The position numbers and the translations under genes are program-made. Positions 11,346 to 23,739 of a DNA stretch of 64,000 nucleotides are shown one piece after another. The stretch is taken from NCBI GenBank assembly GCA_900074885.1, contig FJUW01000047.1, forward strand, positions 1-64,000. Direction: 5' to 3'. Within the stretch, counting starts at the first letter, position 1. Every line of letters starts with the position of its first letter. The notes beneath the pieces were generated by a model. It saw nothing but the letters and a program-made list of their open reading frames with translations, was not told where the DNA came from and did no database searches. This DNA comes from Rhynchosporium graminicola (taxonomy: Eukaryota > Ascomycota > Leotiomycetes > Helotiales > Ploettnerulaceae).

Positions 11346-12281
11346 ATGCCACTCCGCTCATTCCTATTTCCTCGCGCACCGCGCATCGTATCAATTGCTC
11401 GGTCTTTTCACTCGAGCAGTGTGCTGCGGAATCATTATGAGACTTTGGGAGTGGTTCCAGGTGCTACACCTGCTGAGGTGAAAAAGTATGTTTGAACACT
11501 GTCTGTGGTACCCAATATTCTTCTCCGTTTGTCAATTCCTCGCGTGGGAAACCACGGTTCAATTGCATTTCCCATACTTTCCTCCCCTGCCCAGCTACAA
11601 TGTCAGCATACTCTTAGTCCTAACATTCAAATCCCCAGATCCTTCTACGCCCTCTCTAAAAAGCACCACCCAGACCTCCATCCGGACGACCCAGATGCCA
11701 ACTCCCGTTTTGTCACTATATCCGACGCCTACGGCGTACTCGGCACGCCTGCCAAACGACAAGAATACGACCGCTCTATAAGTCTCTCTTCCCAGCCCTC
11801 CCCAGGCTCATCCACCCAGCGCCCACAAGGATCCTACCACTCCTCCGGTCCAGCAGGTGGTCGCCCAGCGAGCGGGCTAAGCAGACGACGAACTCAGTTC
11901 CACGGCCCACCACCATCATTCTACCGCTCTGGAGGATGGGGCGCTCATTCCGCAAAAAGGAAAGCAGCACAAGATTCGCACGCCGAGTCACCTGCCGGAA
12001 CAGCCGGGGGAATGGGAGCAGGTCAGAAACCATGGGGTCACGATGAGGTCAACGATGTACCACATTTCGACCGCGAGGGCCATTACAGGACGCAGGAGAA
12101 TCACAGTCGGAGGTGGCAAAGAAGGAAGGGGATGGAAGGGAGACAAATCGATACAGGGGATTTGCCCAGAAGCATGTTAGCGAATTTCTTCTTCGTAGGG
12201 GGCATTTTGAGTATTGGTATTATGGTGCCCACGTTGTTGTTCGAGAAGTTTAGTCAGAGACGGGGAAATCTTGAGAAATGA
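11346..12281 (+). CDS. Mitochondrial membrane J-domain (DnaJ/HSP40) protein
   Basis: Exon 11346-11485, intron 11486-11638 (153 nt, GTATGT..CAG with CTAAC branch site), exon 11639-12281; 260 residues. The N-terminus is Arg/Ser-rich without acidic residues (MPLRSFLFPRAPRIVSIARS), as in a mitochondrial presequence. A J-domain follows at about 31-95: HYETLGV, an AEVKKSFYALSKKHHPD helix with the HPD motif, then A.RFV.ISDAYGVL....R..YD. The middle is Ser/Pro/Gly-rich. Near the C-terminus (about 228-248) is one membrane segment (NFFFVGGILSIGIMVPTLLF) followed by basic residues. A J-protein anchored in a mitochondrial membrane and stimulating mtHsp70 is the natural reading. The specific orthologue is not identified. 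Confidence 0.88.
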
Positions 12282-12566
12282 GACTGGGGAAGATTGCTGC
12301 GATGACTGTCCTAGCGGCATGAGAGGACTACAGTTAAGCCTACTTACGCAGGTTGAAACGTACTTAGAGGAGAGAGAAGCGAGATCTGACATAGACAGTG
12401 CAACAACGGTGGATATCTCAGGTCAATTGTTATACACGTACAAGCCGTCCATCTCCGCGCAATTCATGCTATGCAAACTCCGCTGAAATAACCGTCATGC
12501 CTCCGTCTATCGTACTACATGGCCCAATCGCATCCATTCTTCGATTTTCCCTCTCTAATACATAAT

Positions 12567-13744
12567 CTATGCGTCGAAGACGAATGAGGTACCGATCTTG
12601 TGGGTCGCTTGGTCGAGCTTTTGGGTATCAAATGAGGCTCCGAGACCGAGAGTGACACCGGGGCGGAGGAGGACGTTGTAGGCGACGGCGGCAATACCGC
12701 GGTCGTTGATCTTGATCTGTAGAAATTGAATCAGTAAGAAAGAGTCCAGCCGTGACCTGCCCCATTTCTGTGTATTTACCTTGGCGAATGAGACTGGGTC
12801 CAATCGGTACTTGCTGGCAACCTCGAGGCCGACTTGGTTTCCGCTCTTAGAGTCCCAGGTAGCCTTAGCACCGGCCTCGACCATCGAGTTGACCTTGTGG
12901 TAGTAGGCAGCCGAAAAGACGCTCAAGTTGTTGGCCGCAGTGACGGAAGCAGTGTACTGCGGAGCAACATATCCAACAGCAGCAGAGTAGCTAGTAATCG
13001 CTGCCTTTTGCACATCATAACCGGCGGAGGCACCAGCTAAGAAGCCATCTTGTCCGATCACAGCATCGACATTGGCAGTCGGGCCCTTGAGGAGGTCGAA
13101 GAAAGCACGGCCGTGGAAGTTGGCCTGCTTGAAGTGCAAGTTGAGCTTGGCGCCCTTGTTCTGGGTGGCAGGGAGGAATGAGCCCAGAATCTCAGCCTTG
13201 AGGCCCTTGGTGATGACATCGTTGAGCTCGATCTTGGTGTCAAGTGCGTTGACAGTGTTCCAAGTCTGGGTGAGCGTTAAGCCTGCGCGCCGATAGAAAC
13301 ATGTTAGCGTTTGCCCTGCGGGACTCATGTATACCAAGAACCCAATAGGGTTGAACCGATGGGGGTATTCGGAGAAGAGTATGAATTCCTCGAGAGATAT
13401 ACCGGATGGCTTGTCTGCGTACTTGGCCTCAAGCTGTACCACCAGTCAGTGTTGGGTCCATTCGAGTGTGTATTGAACTTCGTTCAAGGGGCTTTTCGTA
13501 CGAGCCCGGCGTTTGCTCCCTCGTGTGTGGACTTTCCAGTCACTTTGAAGCCGACATTGGATGGGGTAGAGCTTTTCAACTCAAATGTGGTGGCTGCGAG
13601 GTGGTAGAAGTCCTTGTTGAGCAACTGCAGACAGTTAGTTTTCTTGTCGGCGATTTTTTAAAGCTGGAGCTCTCCGAAATGTTTGGTTAGGATACTTACG
13701 TCGTTTGACGACTTTGCAATATCGGAGAAAGCTGGAACAGACAT
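12567..13744 (-). CDS. Mitochondrial outer-membrane porin (VDAC)
   Basis: Voltage-dependent anion channel, a 19-strand beta-barrel passing metabolites across the outer membrane. Five exons on the minus strand: 13744-13700, 13624-13502, 13433-13403, 13282-12780 and 12716-12567. The product is 283 residues, the usual length for fungal porin. The N-terminal helix (MSVPAFSDIAKSSNDLLNK) is canonical. GLKAE (the GLK motif) and FDLLKGPTANVDAV are also characteristic, as is the end ASFDTQKLDQATHKIGTSFVF. The third exon is only 31 nt; its inclusion gives an alignment of the right length, with residues AGL-LEAKYADKPSG spanning the two junctions. It converges on the J-protein gene, with 285 bp between their stops. 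Confidence 0.95.
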
Positions 13745-14237
13745 ATTGACTATAAATGAGGCAGATGGGATGGTTGGGAGAAGTGTGAATGTATTGGGGT
13801 GAACGTCTTCTTGAGAGGCTGTCGGTTGAAGAAGTTTGTAGTTGCTGATACGACGGAAATTGTGGGACGGTTCTTCCCGACTCCTGCCTCTGGAACAAAC
13901 GTGGGGAGCTGATTGGTCACAGCTTCAAATAGGTGCACCTGATCATAAAGGGGGGCTCGAATTTCCGATTTCTCAATATGCAAAATGCTATATCAGTGAA
14001 TAGTCAAGGATCATCGGATTGAGCATTCATGCGTTGATCACGTTGGCAGCTATTTTTGTTTTCCAAGTCGCTACCTTATTTGCTACAAACAACATATCGA
14101 TCTAGGTTCATGCAACGCCGAACTCATGTCGAAATAAGCCCAAGGTTGAGCTGCAACTCCCAGATTCACGATAACCCAGGCAGGGGAAGGACTCAATGGA
14201 GTCTTTTCTAAATTTGTTTCCAGGATGTAAAGGGTGC
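13745..14237. other. Intergenic, porin promoter side
   Basis: 493 bp upstream of porin and downstream of asparagine synthetase. Open frames here overlap in several phases and show no domain. Confidence 0.5.
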
Positions 14238-16273
14238 TTATTTCGTCGTCTCGTACTTTTGGTTGTGGATCTTAATTGCTCTGGTTTCTCCATCAGCATT
14301 CATTGTTGCAAGGAAGCACGCAATTTGCTTACCTTCCACTGGGATCAGTTTGATCGGACCAAGTCGGAGTCCATCTCATGACAGTATCTGCACAGTGTGG
14401 TGGAAAGTGCTCATCGAACATTGTTCGGTACCAGTAACTAGGTATTATTGTCAGTCCAATGAAACAGCCACGGGAAATGCTCGGTACGTACGCCTCCTTT
14501 GTATCTGGCACATCAGAGCCCCATTCTGGCTTTGGGTTCTTCATCATCTCATCGGTAACGTTGGCCTCAGCAGTATCCTTAAGGGCATCGATCCATCCGT
14601 AGCCAACACCATCACTGAACTGTTCCTTCTGTCTCCACAGAATGTTATCCGGCAAGTATGGCTGCGCACCAGGCTCATCGGTGGTATCGAAGGCCTTTCT
14701 GATAATGTATTTCTCAATTCTTTCTTTAGTAATCAATTTTTCTTCAGGATCAATGCTCATAGAAACTTCCAAAAACTGTATCTTGGTCAGTGATTGTTCT
14801 TGAGAAGTTCTCCTGTAAATCTCACCTCCTTGTCCAAGAACGGAACACGAGCTTCGAGACCCCAAGCCATAGTTGACTTGTTAGCTCTCAAGCAATCAGA
14901 TAGGTGCAGGTTCTTCACTCTACGGACGCACTCCTGATGGAAAGCATTCTTGTCAGGCGCGGCATGAAAATATAGATATCCTCCAAAGATCTCGTCACTG
15001 CCTTCACCACTCATCACCATCTTCACACCCATTGCCTTGATCTTTCTCGAGAGCAAGAACATAGGAGTGGAGGCACGAATAGTAGTCACATCAAACGTCT
15101 CTAGGTGATAGATGACATCGGTCAGGGCGTTCAAACCCTCCTCGATTGTGAAAGTCATGTCGTGATGCTTGGTTCCGAGGAATTTTGCGACTTCTTTGGC
15201 CGCCTTGGTATCTGGTGCGTTAGGGAGACCAATCGAGAAAGAGTTGAGCTGTGGTAGATATGTGACGGTTGACAATTTGTCATCGTCATCGATACCGACC
15301 AGGCCCTCTCCCTTATCCTCATCTCCTATTGCCTCTCCATCTCCGTTGGCATTTTCCATCTGCTTCAAAGCAATGGCCCTCAAGCGAAGAGTCTCGCGCT
15401 GCGCAATAGAGGCGACCAAACTCGAGTCCAGACCTCCAGATAGTAAAACACCATAAGGAACTTCAGCCATCAATCGCTTTCGAACGGACTTCTCGAATGT
15501 CTCGCGAAGCAGCTTCAAGTCGAGGGGTGTGGATGGAACCTTCTCTCCATCCCACCACGAAGGTTGGTAATACCTAGTCGTCTTATCGGTTTTCGAGTCG
15601 TAAATGTGTCCTGGAGGGAACGAGATGATCTTGTCGCAAATAGTATGCAGGCACTTCAGCTCAGAAGCGAAGAAAGTGGCGCCAGGCATCTTGCTCGACC
15701 ACCCCTGATACAGACTTGTAATTCCAATGGGGTCACGAGCAGCAATTGTCCGGTCTTGCGACTTGTCGTAGAGGACGAAGGAAAACATGCCATCGAGATG
15801 TTTGGGCGCATCGATATCGAATTCCATATACTAGCAACGCATCAGCACAACCATCTTCCGTTACCAGTCTATATCTTCTCTTACCAATGGTATTATGACC
15901 TCACAATCGGAGTGAGTCTTGAAGTGATATGGCGTGGTCAAGGTTTTCCGAATGACTCTGTGGTTGTAAATCTCGCCATTGACAGCCAGTGCAATAGTCT
16001 CGTCCTTGTTGGTAAGAGGCTGGGCTCCACTGTCGACACCGACAACACTTAGACGCTCGTGAGCAAGGACTGTATTGCAAAGTGTCAGTTGAATCAGCAG
16101 CTTCAATTACCACTGCCATAGTGGCCTCCTATCTCCAACTTACTTGTGTTATTGGCCATGAAACTGCCAGACCAATCTGGACCACGGTGACGGCATTGCT
16201 TCACCATCTTCAAAGCCGTCGGCTTGAATGCCTTCGCGTCGGGTACATGGTGGCAGCCTACGATTCCACACAT
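14238..16273 (-). CDS. ASN: Asparagine synthetase (glutamine-hydrolysing)
   Basis: Makes Asn from Asp, Gln and ATP in the cytosol. Six exons on the minus strand: 16273-16144, 16069-15885, 15830-14826, 14775-14492, 14437-14333 and 14280-14238; 583 residues. After Met the protein starts CGIVGCH, with Cys2 as the N-terminal glutaminase nucleophile. The glutaminase domain has [20 protein letters not shown] and NGEIYNH. The synthetase domain has the ATP pyrophosphatase P-loop [10 protein letters not shown], then [12 protein letters not shown] and ARVPFLDKE. The last, 13-codon exon restores the usual end ([16 protein letters not shown]); without it the frame would stop at SGR. A low-complexity acidic insert ([15 protein letters not shown]) lies in the synthetase domain. 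This is a normal full-length family member. Confidence 0.95.
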
Positions 16274-17284
16274 CTTGGAGGTTTGTTGATAAAGCGGTGG
16301 GGGAGACTGTGGTCACACGCCAATTCCTCGGCCAGCAATTGAGTGAGGAATGTATTGACAATTATAAGTTTAACAGAAGTAGAAGATTGGGAGAACAAGT
16401 AAGCCTGATGTGGCTGAGTTTCCCGTGGTATAAGTACTTGTTGAATATAGAGTGAAGCAATAGGATTATGACTCCCTCCTACCCGAAATTTGTTGATAGT
16501 CGCTTGGTGGGGTAATATTGATGGCCGATGTTCGGCAAGAGCAGGGATTCTCTTGGCGTTTGATAAGGCCAGCCTCCAGCGCAGGCCCAAGCTGCTCTAG
16601 TGTAACTCTAAATCAGTTATGAGGCGGGCAAGGGCAATTGTCCAGTCTCAAAGCTTGATTAGCAAGCCTCCTGTGATTGGAACCACAAATTCTCTCAATC
16701 GCACAGTTGAAGGAAGAGGCGAAGGCACCGGGCTGGTCAAAGAAAATGTTACGGATTCCAAAACTATTGCTTTCATGCTTTCACTTTCTGCTGCCGTTTT
16801 GCCTTCCGAGTATCTCGAGTAGCGGGCGCCTGAAGGCAAGATGGTCTGGTCCAGAAGCTTCTTAGAAATCGCGAGGGGTGATTGAAAGATGCAGTCACAA
16901 GACTAAGCCCAAGCAAACGACTTCTGCAGCTTCGATAACACCAGAGAACCAAGGAACCAGACTTTCAAATCTTATTTTTCATTTTCATAGCTCATCTATC
17001 TCATATTCTAGACCGTATGATGGGGGGAAATCCGGGCCGTAGAAGGAACCGGTTTTCTGTCGTGTGGTGTTATGCAACTCTGCAATCAGCAGTGCGCAAA
17101 CTCTTCGATATCAGACCCTCGCAAAGACCGTCCAACGCCATGCTCACAATCCGGCCCACGTTGCGCTGTTTCCCTCCCAATTGCACTCACTCAGGTTTCT
17201 CAAACAGGCTTCTCTCCAAGCTTTAGCCCCATACGAGTAGAATAGTTCCTTTAACTGTCCAGTATTTGTGTGTTCCAATAATGC
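16274..17284. other. Intergenic, asparagine synthetase upstream region
   Basis: About 1.0 kb with no convincing gene. Short open frames (for example 16258-16590 - and 16619-16822 +) lack domains and overlap one another. The part next to 16273 should be the promoter of the asparagine synthetase gene. Confidence 0.5.
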
Positions 17285-17865
17285 TCAAGGCGCGGGGTGA
17301 TCTCTTACGATCTTCTTGATCTTAGCATCATAACCGGCGCGATCCTTTTTGAACAAGTTGTAAGCATCAGCCTGAGCGGGAGAATCGGGATTGGGGTCGT
17401 TGAGAAGGTCCTGGACACCCAGCAAGATCTGCTTAATGGTGATAGCTGGCTTCCAACCTTCCTCTTCATTCAAGATCGACAGGCAGACCGTGCCAGAGGG
17501 GTAGACGTTGGGGTGGAAGAGGGGTGGAACGAATTTGCCTAAGCATTGTCAGTACAGCTCACCAGGTAAGATCCTAAAAGTCGAACGTACACTTGGGGGG
17601 CTTTGTTGGGTACTCTGCAATGCATGTTAGCTTTGACCATATGGTAATTTAGCTAGAAGATAGACTCACCGTCAGGAAAGACCACGCTCATCTTGAATAG
17701 ACCACCCTCCCACATTGTCTTTTCCTTGCCTGGAATACCACATTCCCAGACCTTCAGGTCGAGAACACCAGCTGCATTACGTTGTGGCTTCGCATAGAAT
17801 CCGAACGGATGATCTCTTCTCCACTGCTTTCTCTCTTCTTGAAGTCTGTTCTGGCAAAGCGCCAT
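17285..17865 (-). CDS. UBC9: SUMO-conjugating enzyme E2 (UBC9)
   Basis: Transfers SUMO from the E1 to substrates, mainly in the nucleus. Three exons on the minus strand: 17865-17670, 17614-17591 (only 24 nt) and 17538-17285. The introns are 55 and 52 nt; the product is 157 residues, the family length. It starts [20 protein letters not shown] and contains the UBC signature [15 protein letters not shown] with catalytic Cys92. It ends with the Ubc9-type helices ([18 protein letters not shown]). The tiny middle exon supplies EYPTKPPK and is required for the E2 fold. An upstream in-frame ATG at 17946 would add 27 residues, but known Ubc9 proteins begin at the ATG chosen here. Confidence 0.96.
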
Positions 17866-18476
17866 GATTGCGGCTTTTGCTGTGAGTTTCGGGGTTGTTT
17901 GTTTCGTGGAAGAGGGTGAGGCTGAGACTATCCTTTTGTAGATCAAAGAATCTCCGGCAAGTGAATACCGAATGCGCGAGAGTTCAGGTCCTCTTCGGCA
18001 GTGAATATCTTAAGCTTGTTGGCCTGCGACTGGAAAATCTTAGAGTCAAAGCTGGAGTATCGAGCGCCTGTCGAATTGATAAGGCTGAAAAGGAAAGGAT
18101 GTCCCGGATTTTGTACTGAACTGCAGTGGCCTGTGCTGTAATGGCGACAGTGTTGGTGGGGGGGATTTGAGCGACAAGGGTGAGGACTTCAAAACTGAAT
18201 GCCTCGGTCTCTTGCCTTGCATCACCGCAAGGCTTCACTGCACATCCTACAAACTTGCCGGTCATCCAAAAGCAAATTCATCTCCCGTCTCGTTGTATTT
18301 TTTAGATCTTCATTCCTTCCAAGAATCGATACCCCATCAAAGAAAAGCATCAAATCAGCATTCTCACTAAGCTTCGGCCTGCACTACGCCCAACCACATC
18401 TATCTGCATCATAAGCCATTCCCACATGTGTTGATATCATCAACTCGACGACAGTACAACAAACAGATAGACAAGC
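17866..18476. promoter_or_regulatory. Divergent promoter region, UBC9 / PEX19
   Basis: 611 bp between two divergent start codons. No gene is seen inside it; the overlapping open frames at 17895-18414 have no domain. Confidence 0.55.
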
Positions 18477-19641
18477 ATGGAGACAAAACCAGGGGATCTA
18501 GAAGGACTTGCAGAGACTACTAGCAAAGCCATACAAAAAGATTCAGAAGTCTCGACAAGCTCAGCATCAAAGGATCCCGCACCAGTTTCCTCAGCACCGA
18601 TACAGCAAGATGTCGCAACTACAGAAAATGTCCCAGATCCGGATGAGGACGACCTAGATGATTTAGATGGTACAATTCCCAGTCTTCAATTAGTCAGTCA
18701 ATCAACCATAACACTGCTTGCTAACCATACCACGCAGACATGCTCGACGAATTCAACCCCTCGAAACCCGAACTTACTACAGCATCCAAACCTACCTCCG
18801 CCCCAACTGGCCCGAGCAACCCAATCGCAGACGGAATTTCCGACGAAGACTTTGCAAAACAACTGCAAGCCGGCATGGCCGAGCTCATGGGAGAATTAGA
18901 CACCAATCCCGAAATGGCAACGCAACTCGAGCAAATGCTCAAAGAACTCGGGGGCGTAAGCGCACTTGACACAGCAGCCACTTCCTCCTCCCTACCATCT
19001 CAATCGACAGCAAGTCCCGCATCTTCATCCGAAGCGCCGAAGGAGGCGCCTGCGAAATCTGGCGCACCAAGTGAAGAGTCCTTCCAAGAAACGATCAAGA
19101 AAACAATGGAGCGCATGCAATCCAGTGGCGACCAAGCCACAGCTGCTGCCGCATCAGACAACACAGACGATATCCTCGCGCAGATGTTGAAAGCCATGGA
19201 ATCCGGGGGCTTAGACGGCGAGGGTGGAGAGGAGGAGTTCTCCAAGATGCTGCTAGGTATGATGGAGCAATTGACTAACAAGGAGATTTTATATGAGCCG
19301 ATGAAGGAGCTGGACGACAAATTTCCAGCGTGGATGAAGGAGAACGAGGGGAAGGTCGATGCGGCGGATTTGAAGAGGTATAAGGAGCAGCAGGTGTATG
19401 TTAAGGAGATTGTGGAAAGGTTTGAGACGAAGACGTATACGGATGATAACTCGAAGGATAGAGAGTATATCGTGGAGAGAATGCAGAAGGTTTGTTATCA
19501 TTTACAGTTCTTTGGTTTTGATTATTTGCTAACTTCTTAAAGATGCAAGCAGCTGGTTCTCCACCGCCTGATTTGGTGGGTGATATGGCAGCAGCGCAAG
19601 AAGCTTTTGGGGCCCCTGAAGAAGGTTGTCCGACACAATGA
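18477..19641 (+). CDS. PEX19: Peroxisomal biogenesis factor PEX19, with C-terminal CaaX box
   Basis: Chaperone and import receptor for peroxisomal membrane proteins; it binds PEX3 and cargo. Exons 18477-18669, 18738-19489 and 19543-19641; introns 68 and 53 nt; 347 residues. The N-terminal part is disordered and acidic (DPDEDDLDDLDD) and leads into the PEX3-binding MLDEF region. The helical cargo-binding domain follows (about 190-310): ILAQMLKAMES, EFSKMLLGMMEQLTNKEILYEPMKELDDKFPAW and EIVERFE. The third exon ends in GCPTQ, where CPTQ is a CaaX farnesylation signal typical of Pex19. Without that exon the frame would stop at a non-CaaX end, which supports the splice. It converges on the next gene, with 175 bp between stops. 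Confidence 0.94.
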
Positions 19642-19816
19642 ACAAGCTTCCAATGCCAAATCCTCTTGAATAAACATATGGTCTGAATCTCGTAATAATC
19701 CAGCGGGCGATACCCATAACTACAATTCCTATCCGTCCTGTTTCAACTCCAAAGTATGCCCCTAACGCCTACGCTCAATGTACAGCACAGAATATCGAAA
19801 AAGTGTACTTCCCGCA

Positions 19817-20768
19817 CTAACTCATATCCATCATGTCCTCATCTTGGACATTACCCGGAGGCTGCTGTTGGTTCGAAGTCCTGCTTTCCTGCTGAATGAC
19901 ATCCATGAAGACCTCATCGTACTCATCGTCATCGCTGCCCCATATCGACTGCTGGTCGATGGGCTTGGAGTAAGAAACATGCTCGCTGGTATCCATCCCT
20001 CCGAACGATGCTGACGGTGCCGAGCCATAATTAAAGCGAGTCGCCTCCGGATCCATACCACTCAGAATAGCATCCAACTCCAACTCTTCAGTCAGCGGCT
20101 CCTCATTATCCAGAAGCTCCTCTACCCATTTATTAGCCAATGTCCAAACATTTCCAGATTCAGAACATATCAATACCCATCCAAGCCGCCTGCTCCTCCT
20201 CCGGCAGTTCCTCAATACCCAACGCCTCTCTCCTCCTCCCCTCACCCCGTCTCCTCTCCTCACTCAACCATAGAACTCTCAAAAACTCTTCATTCTCTCC
20301 CCTTCGCCTCCATTTCTTCTCCTCACTTCCCTCTCTGACACGCTTGAGAAACAATTTTCTACGTGTTTCCCTGCCTTCATCACTACTACTTCTGCCACAG
20401 CTCATCAGAGGGTTTGGTTTTGTCGTACGTTTGCTGTATGCGCTTTCTATCTTGGTGGGAGGAGGTGAGATTAAGCTCCGGTTCGTGTTTTGGGTTTGAG
20501 TGTAGGACTTGCGCGCGCTTTCCGGCGTTGTGGTGAAGATTGTGTTTGTGTTTGGGGAGTACTGCGAGGGAGAAGATATCTTGCTAGGCGAAGACATAAT
20601 AGCATCCTCTACCTGTGCGCAAGTCTGCACATTCATGTCGCGAGGTGACAAAGGAGAAGGCGTCGAATGGCGGCGCAGTGGCGATGAGGAAAGCGGCGAT
20701 GGTTTATGCGGTGTGTGGTGGTTCGATTGACCATATGTTTGAGGATGGGTTGGGAGCATGCTGAACAT
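19817..20768 (-). CDS. Uncharacterised, probably nuclear protein (298 aa)
   Basis: Model on the minus strand: exon 20768-20177, intron 20176-20122 (55 nt, GTATTG..TAG, with CTAAT branch site), exon 20121-19817. The first 100 residues are Ser/Pro-rich (SPLSSSPLRRHSTPSPLSPR) with several SP/TP sites. A strongly basic helical segment follows at about 130-165 (RRKLFLKRVREGSEEKKWRRRG), then an acidic helix with EELPEEEQAAWMEELLDNEEPLTEEL. The C-terminus is acidic and Gln-rich (DDDEYDEVF, NQQQPPGN). No family is recognised. Composition suggests a nuclear regulatory protein, which is inference only. The exact acceptor position may be off by one base. Confidence 0.7.
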
Positions 20769-21294
20769 TTTTGTGTGAAGGCGTTTCAGCTCGATATAAG
20801 GTCGGGGGAAGTGTGGATGGGTGTTGATGAAGATGCAGCCTCGGGAAGCTGCGACAGACGCGATTGTGCTCGAGCGCGCTTTCTTCGCGTAAAGTCAAAA
20901 AGGCTAGCTAGCGTTCTCGACTAACATCTTTCTATGCTTACTTCAAGATGAGATTCAAAATTCACAACGGGCCACGAACGGCAATTAGTTATAAGATCAT
21001 TCCTGGGTAGATAATTCGTTAATTAGAAATCTTCGCTCTATCGAACAATGGCAGGAATTTTGGCCGTGGCTGCTAAATTTGTCCTTCCTCCTTCAAGCCA
21101 CCACCCCGGAGCCCCGACACCACTTACAAGTCCCCGAACCCCCGATTCCCAACTCATAGAGACAGTCCCAGATTCGAATGCCAATTACTGCTCACGCTGC
21201 TTGTTTTTACAGCGTCCTCCTTGATAGCAATCAAAGGGACAATCATAATAGCGCCTTCGTATGTTCCACAACGCCGTGAATACCCCAATATCGC
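20769..21294. other. Intergenic spacer
   Basis: 526 bp upstream of the unknown gene and downstream of the DUF2408 gene. No gene is seen. Confidence 0.5.
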
Positions 21295-22848
21295 TTACTC
21301 CTCACCCTCAGTTTCCGCTGCCACACGAAGCTCGTAACTCAGTTCAAAGCACTCTGCCAACAGATCATTCACGCTTCCCTGGCCCTCGGGAATATCCTTG
21401 CCGACCAAGAATTTACCATCTACTCTCATGTTGTCGATTGAGTTGAGCTTCATGCTGTACGGGTACAGTTCTCGTGGTGAGCTGACTCCTCCAGAATTCT
21501 TCACTTCGATAAGGCATCTTCTCAGGGTCTGGAGTTGATTGTAGACTGGTAGGAGGGCTTCAGAGACCGGCTCTGACGATACCATCAAGTAGTAGATGTA
21601 CGCGTAGCTTCTTCTGATAAGATAAAGCAGTGTCTAAAAAAAAGTCAGTAAATTTCATGAAATGTTTGGATTATCCTATTGTGCAAGACTTACTCTTTGA
21701 ACGTATAATTCTGCAAAATTGCCTTCGGCATCGACAAAATTGCCATCGATACGGCTCTCATCAATCTTGTCGAGTTGCCGTTGGTAGTCGTAGAGATCAG
21801 TTTCTCGTAAAGACCAGGCCTGCGTCAACGACAACTTCTCGAGTTTGTTCCGAATGTCAATAAGAATTTGGTATGGCTCTTTGAAACTCTCGACCATTTT
21901 CCCTTTCCTACGTTGCATCAGTACTTGCTGATATGAATAGACAGGAAGCTCATACCGTTGAAGCACAATCTCAGACCACATTAAGCACTTGTTCAACAAC
22001 TCCACAGTCTCGTCATTTCCCGCCGGTACTTCTCCACCCACCGTGACGAATTTCCCATCATTTCTCAGCGCATCAATCTCCTTCAGTTGAGATCGCAATT
22101 TCTCGACTTCTGTGGTAGAAAACTAAAATCGAAGTTAGAGGCCACCGCATTTGAGATACGCAAAGCAGGATAAAAAAGACACAAGCATACCTTTGATCTG
22201 GTGTTGGCCAGAGAGATAGACCGAAGAATTGAGATCAACTTCTCGTGAATCGAGAGCAAGTCTCCGCCAAGTCTATCCAGTCGGGTTTGGAGATTTGTAA
22301 GTGTTGCCTGACACAGTTCAACGCGATTCGAGAGGAGAGTGATGAAGTATGGCGAGTAATCTCCCTCTGCATCCTTAACGATCTTCCTCAATCTTTCCAA
22401 TGTATGCGAACAGTGTGTAAGATCCTTCTCGGAGTACAAGTCTACCTCCCTCAGGTGTGCCAACAATCGCTTTATCGTCGAGGTCAAGGCATATGCTGCG
22501 GGAGCTTCATTGTTTCGTCCAATCGTCATAAAGAACAGAGAAAGTAATTGGAAGCATCCATCCAATACGCGATCAACTGCATACAAATTTTTAGCTCTAG
22601 TTTGATGTTGGTCTTGAGAAGCCAAACGAACCTCGATTGTCTTCCTGTGGCTTATCTGCTCGGATCTCATTCAATATCTTGACTTGCTCAACAACCTTGT
22701 CATAGAACCCCATTACATCTGAAGACTTGACATATGTTGATCGGTCTTGCTTGAGAGTTGTCAACTCTTCTCGAATTTTCATTAGAGTGTCGAGTACGGG
22801 CTGTTCCCTAGGGTCCAAAGGGAAAGGCATTGTTGGCGTGTCCGCCAT
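21295..22848 (-). CDS. DUF2408 / UPF0662 family protein
   Basis: Conserved fungal cytoplasmic protein of unknown function (PF10303-like by recognition). Five exons on the minus strand: 22848-22632, 22576-22191, 22122-21956, 21907-21694 and 21633-21295; 440 residues, nearly all helical. Recognisable family stretches include IRNKLEKLSLTQAWSLRETDLYDYQRQLDKIDESRIDGNF (in two parts around 260-300) and RSYAYIYYLM. The intron at 21955-21908 is 48 nt, a multiple of three, and the intervening sequence is open. The gene could therefore also be read with 16 extra residues here. I removed it because it has good GT..AG ends and the family has no insertion there as I recall it. Confidence 0.88.
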
Positions 22849-23739
22849 AGTGTCGAGCTTGTAGAAGATGGCTGTTTTGGTTTGGTAATTCTTGGGAGAG
22901 TGAGGTCAGACTTGTAGACAGGAGCTTTATAAATCGTCCGACTCCAAGAAAATAAGGTGTCGTTGGAGTGAAGAATTATGGTAGTTGTCTGCTTCATCCC
23001 AGAAGTTCAGCATGACATCTGCCCGCATTACAGGCGGGGAAAGATAACCAGTTCCCCGTTAAAGCGAGGCTTATGCTTATCCAGCGGGCCCGACAAATTC
23101 GTCTCGTCCCGGGCGACGAGAGAACTGGCAGGTACTGTACAGTTTAATATCGCAACTTGAGATCAAAGTCATATAGTAAGGCAGGGCAATACAAGTATCT
23201 ATACTACACTTGGTGTAACGTATTAACTTGATAGCTCTACTAGCCTCGCAAATGTAAATGTTGACAATAAAGCTACCACGAGCTTGGAGATAGTTGCTTC
23301 GCCGGAGATGAGTATGCCTAGCCAAGCGTATGACGAGAGATCACCAGAACGGCACTCAATAACGCAGCCGCCGTGGGAAATCCAGCAAATATGATCGGGA
23401 TCGCTGATCTTTCCTCGAGAGCAATCAAGAGCTTCCAATCCAATACGTTGTCAATCCTCGTGTACTTCAGCGTGCTTGGGTAAATCTACTACTGCAAGAT
23501 GCAGCAATTGCATCTGGAAGACTGTTGATGGAGAGAGGCCCCTCGATCGTTTCTGCTTCCGCTTTAGTGTAATGGCGCACAGACACTTGAAATTCCAAAT
23601 TTCTCGTCAAGCAACCAATGGCAGGACCCCAGCCCGCTCCCACCACACACGCGCATGCCTTTTGCGAAATCGACTTGACGGATTTCTTCAGAATCTATTC
23701 ACGACGAACAAACACCACCGACAAACCAACCCGCTGTCG
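22849..23739. promoter_or_regulatory. Divergent spacer, DUF2408 / ribosomal protein P1
   Basis: About 0.9 kb up to the 5'-UTR intron of the P1 gene. It carries the promoters of both genes. Overlapping short frames here show no domain. Confidence 0.5.

Noticed and set aside
15169..16052. Plus-strand open frames of 95 and 162 codons
   Set aside because: Antisense to asparagine synthetase exons; no domain.
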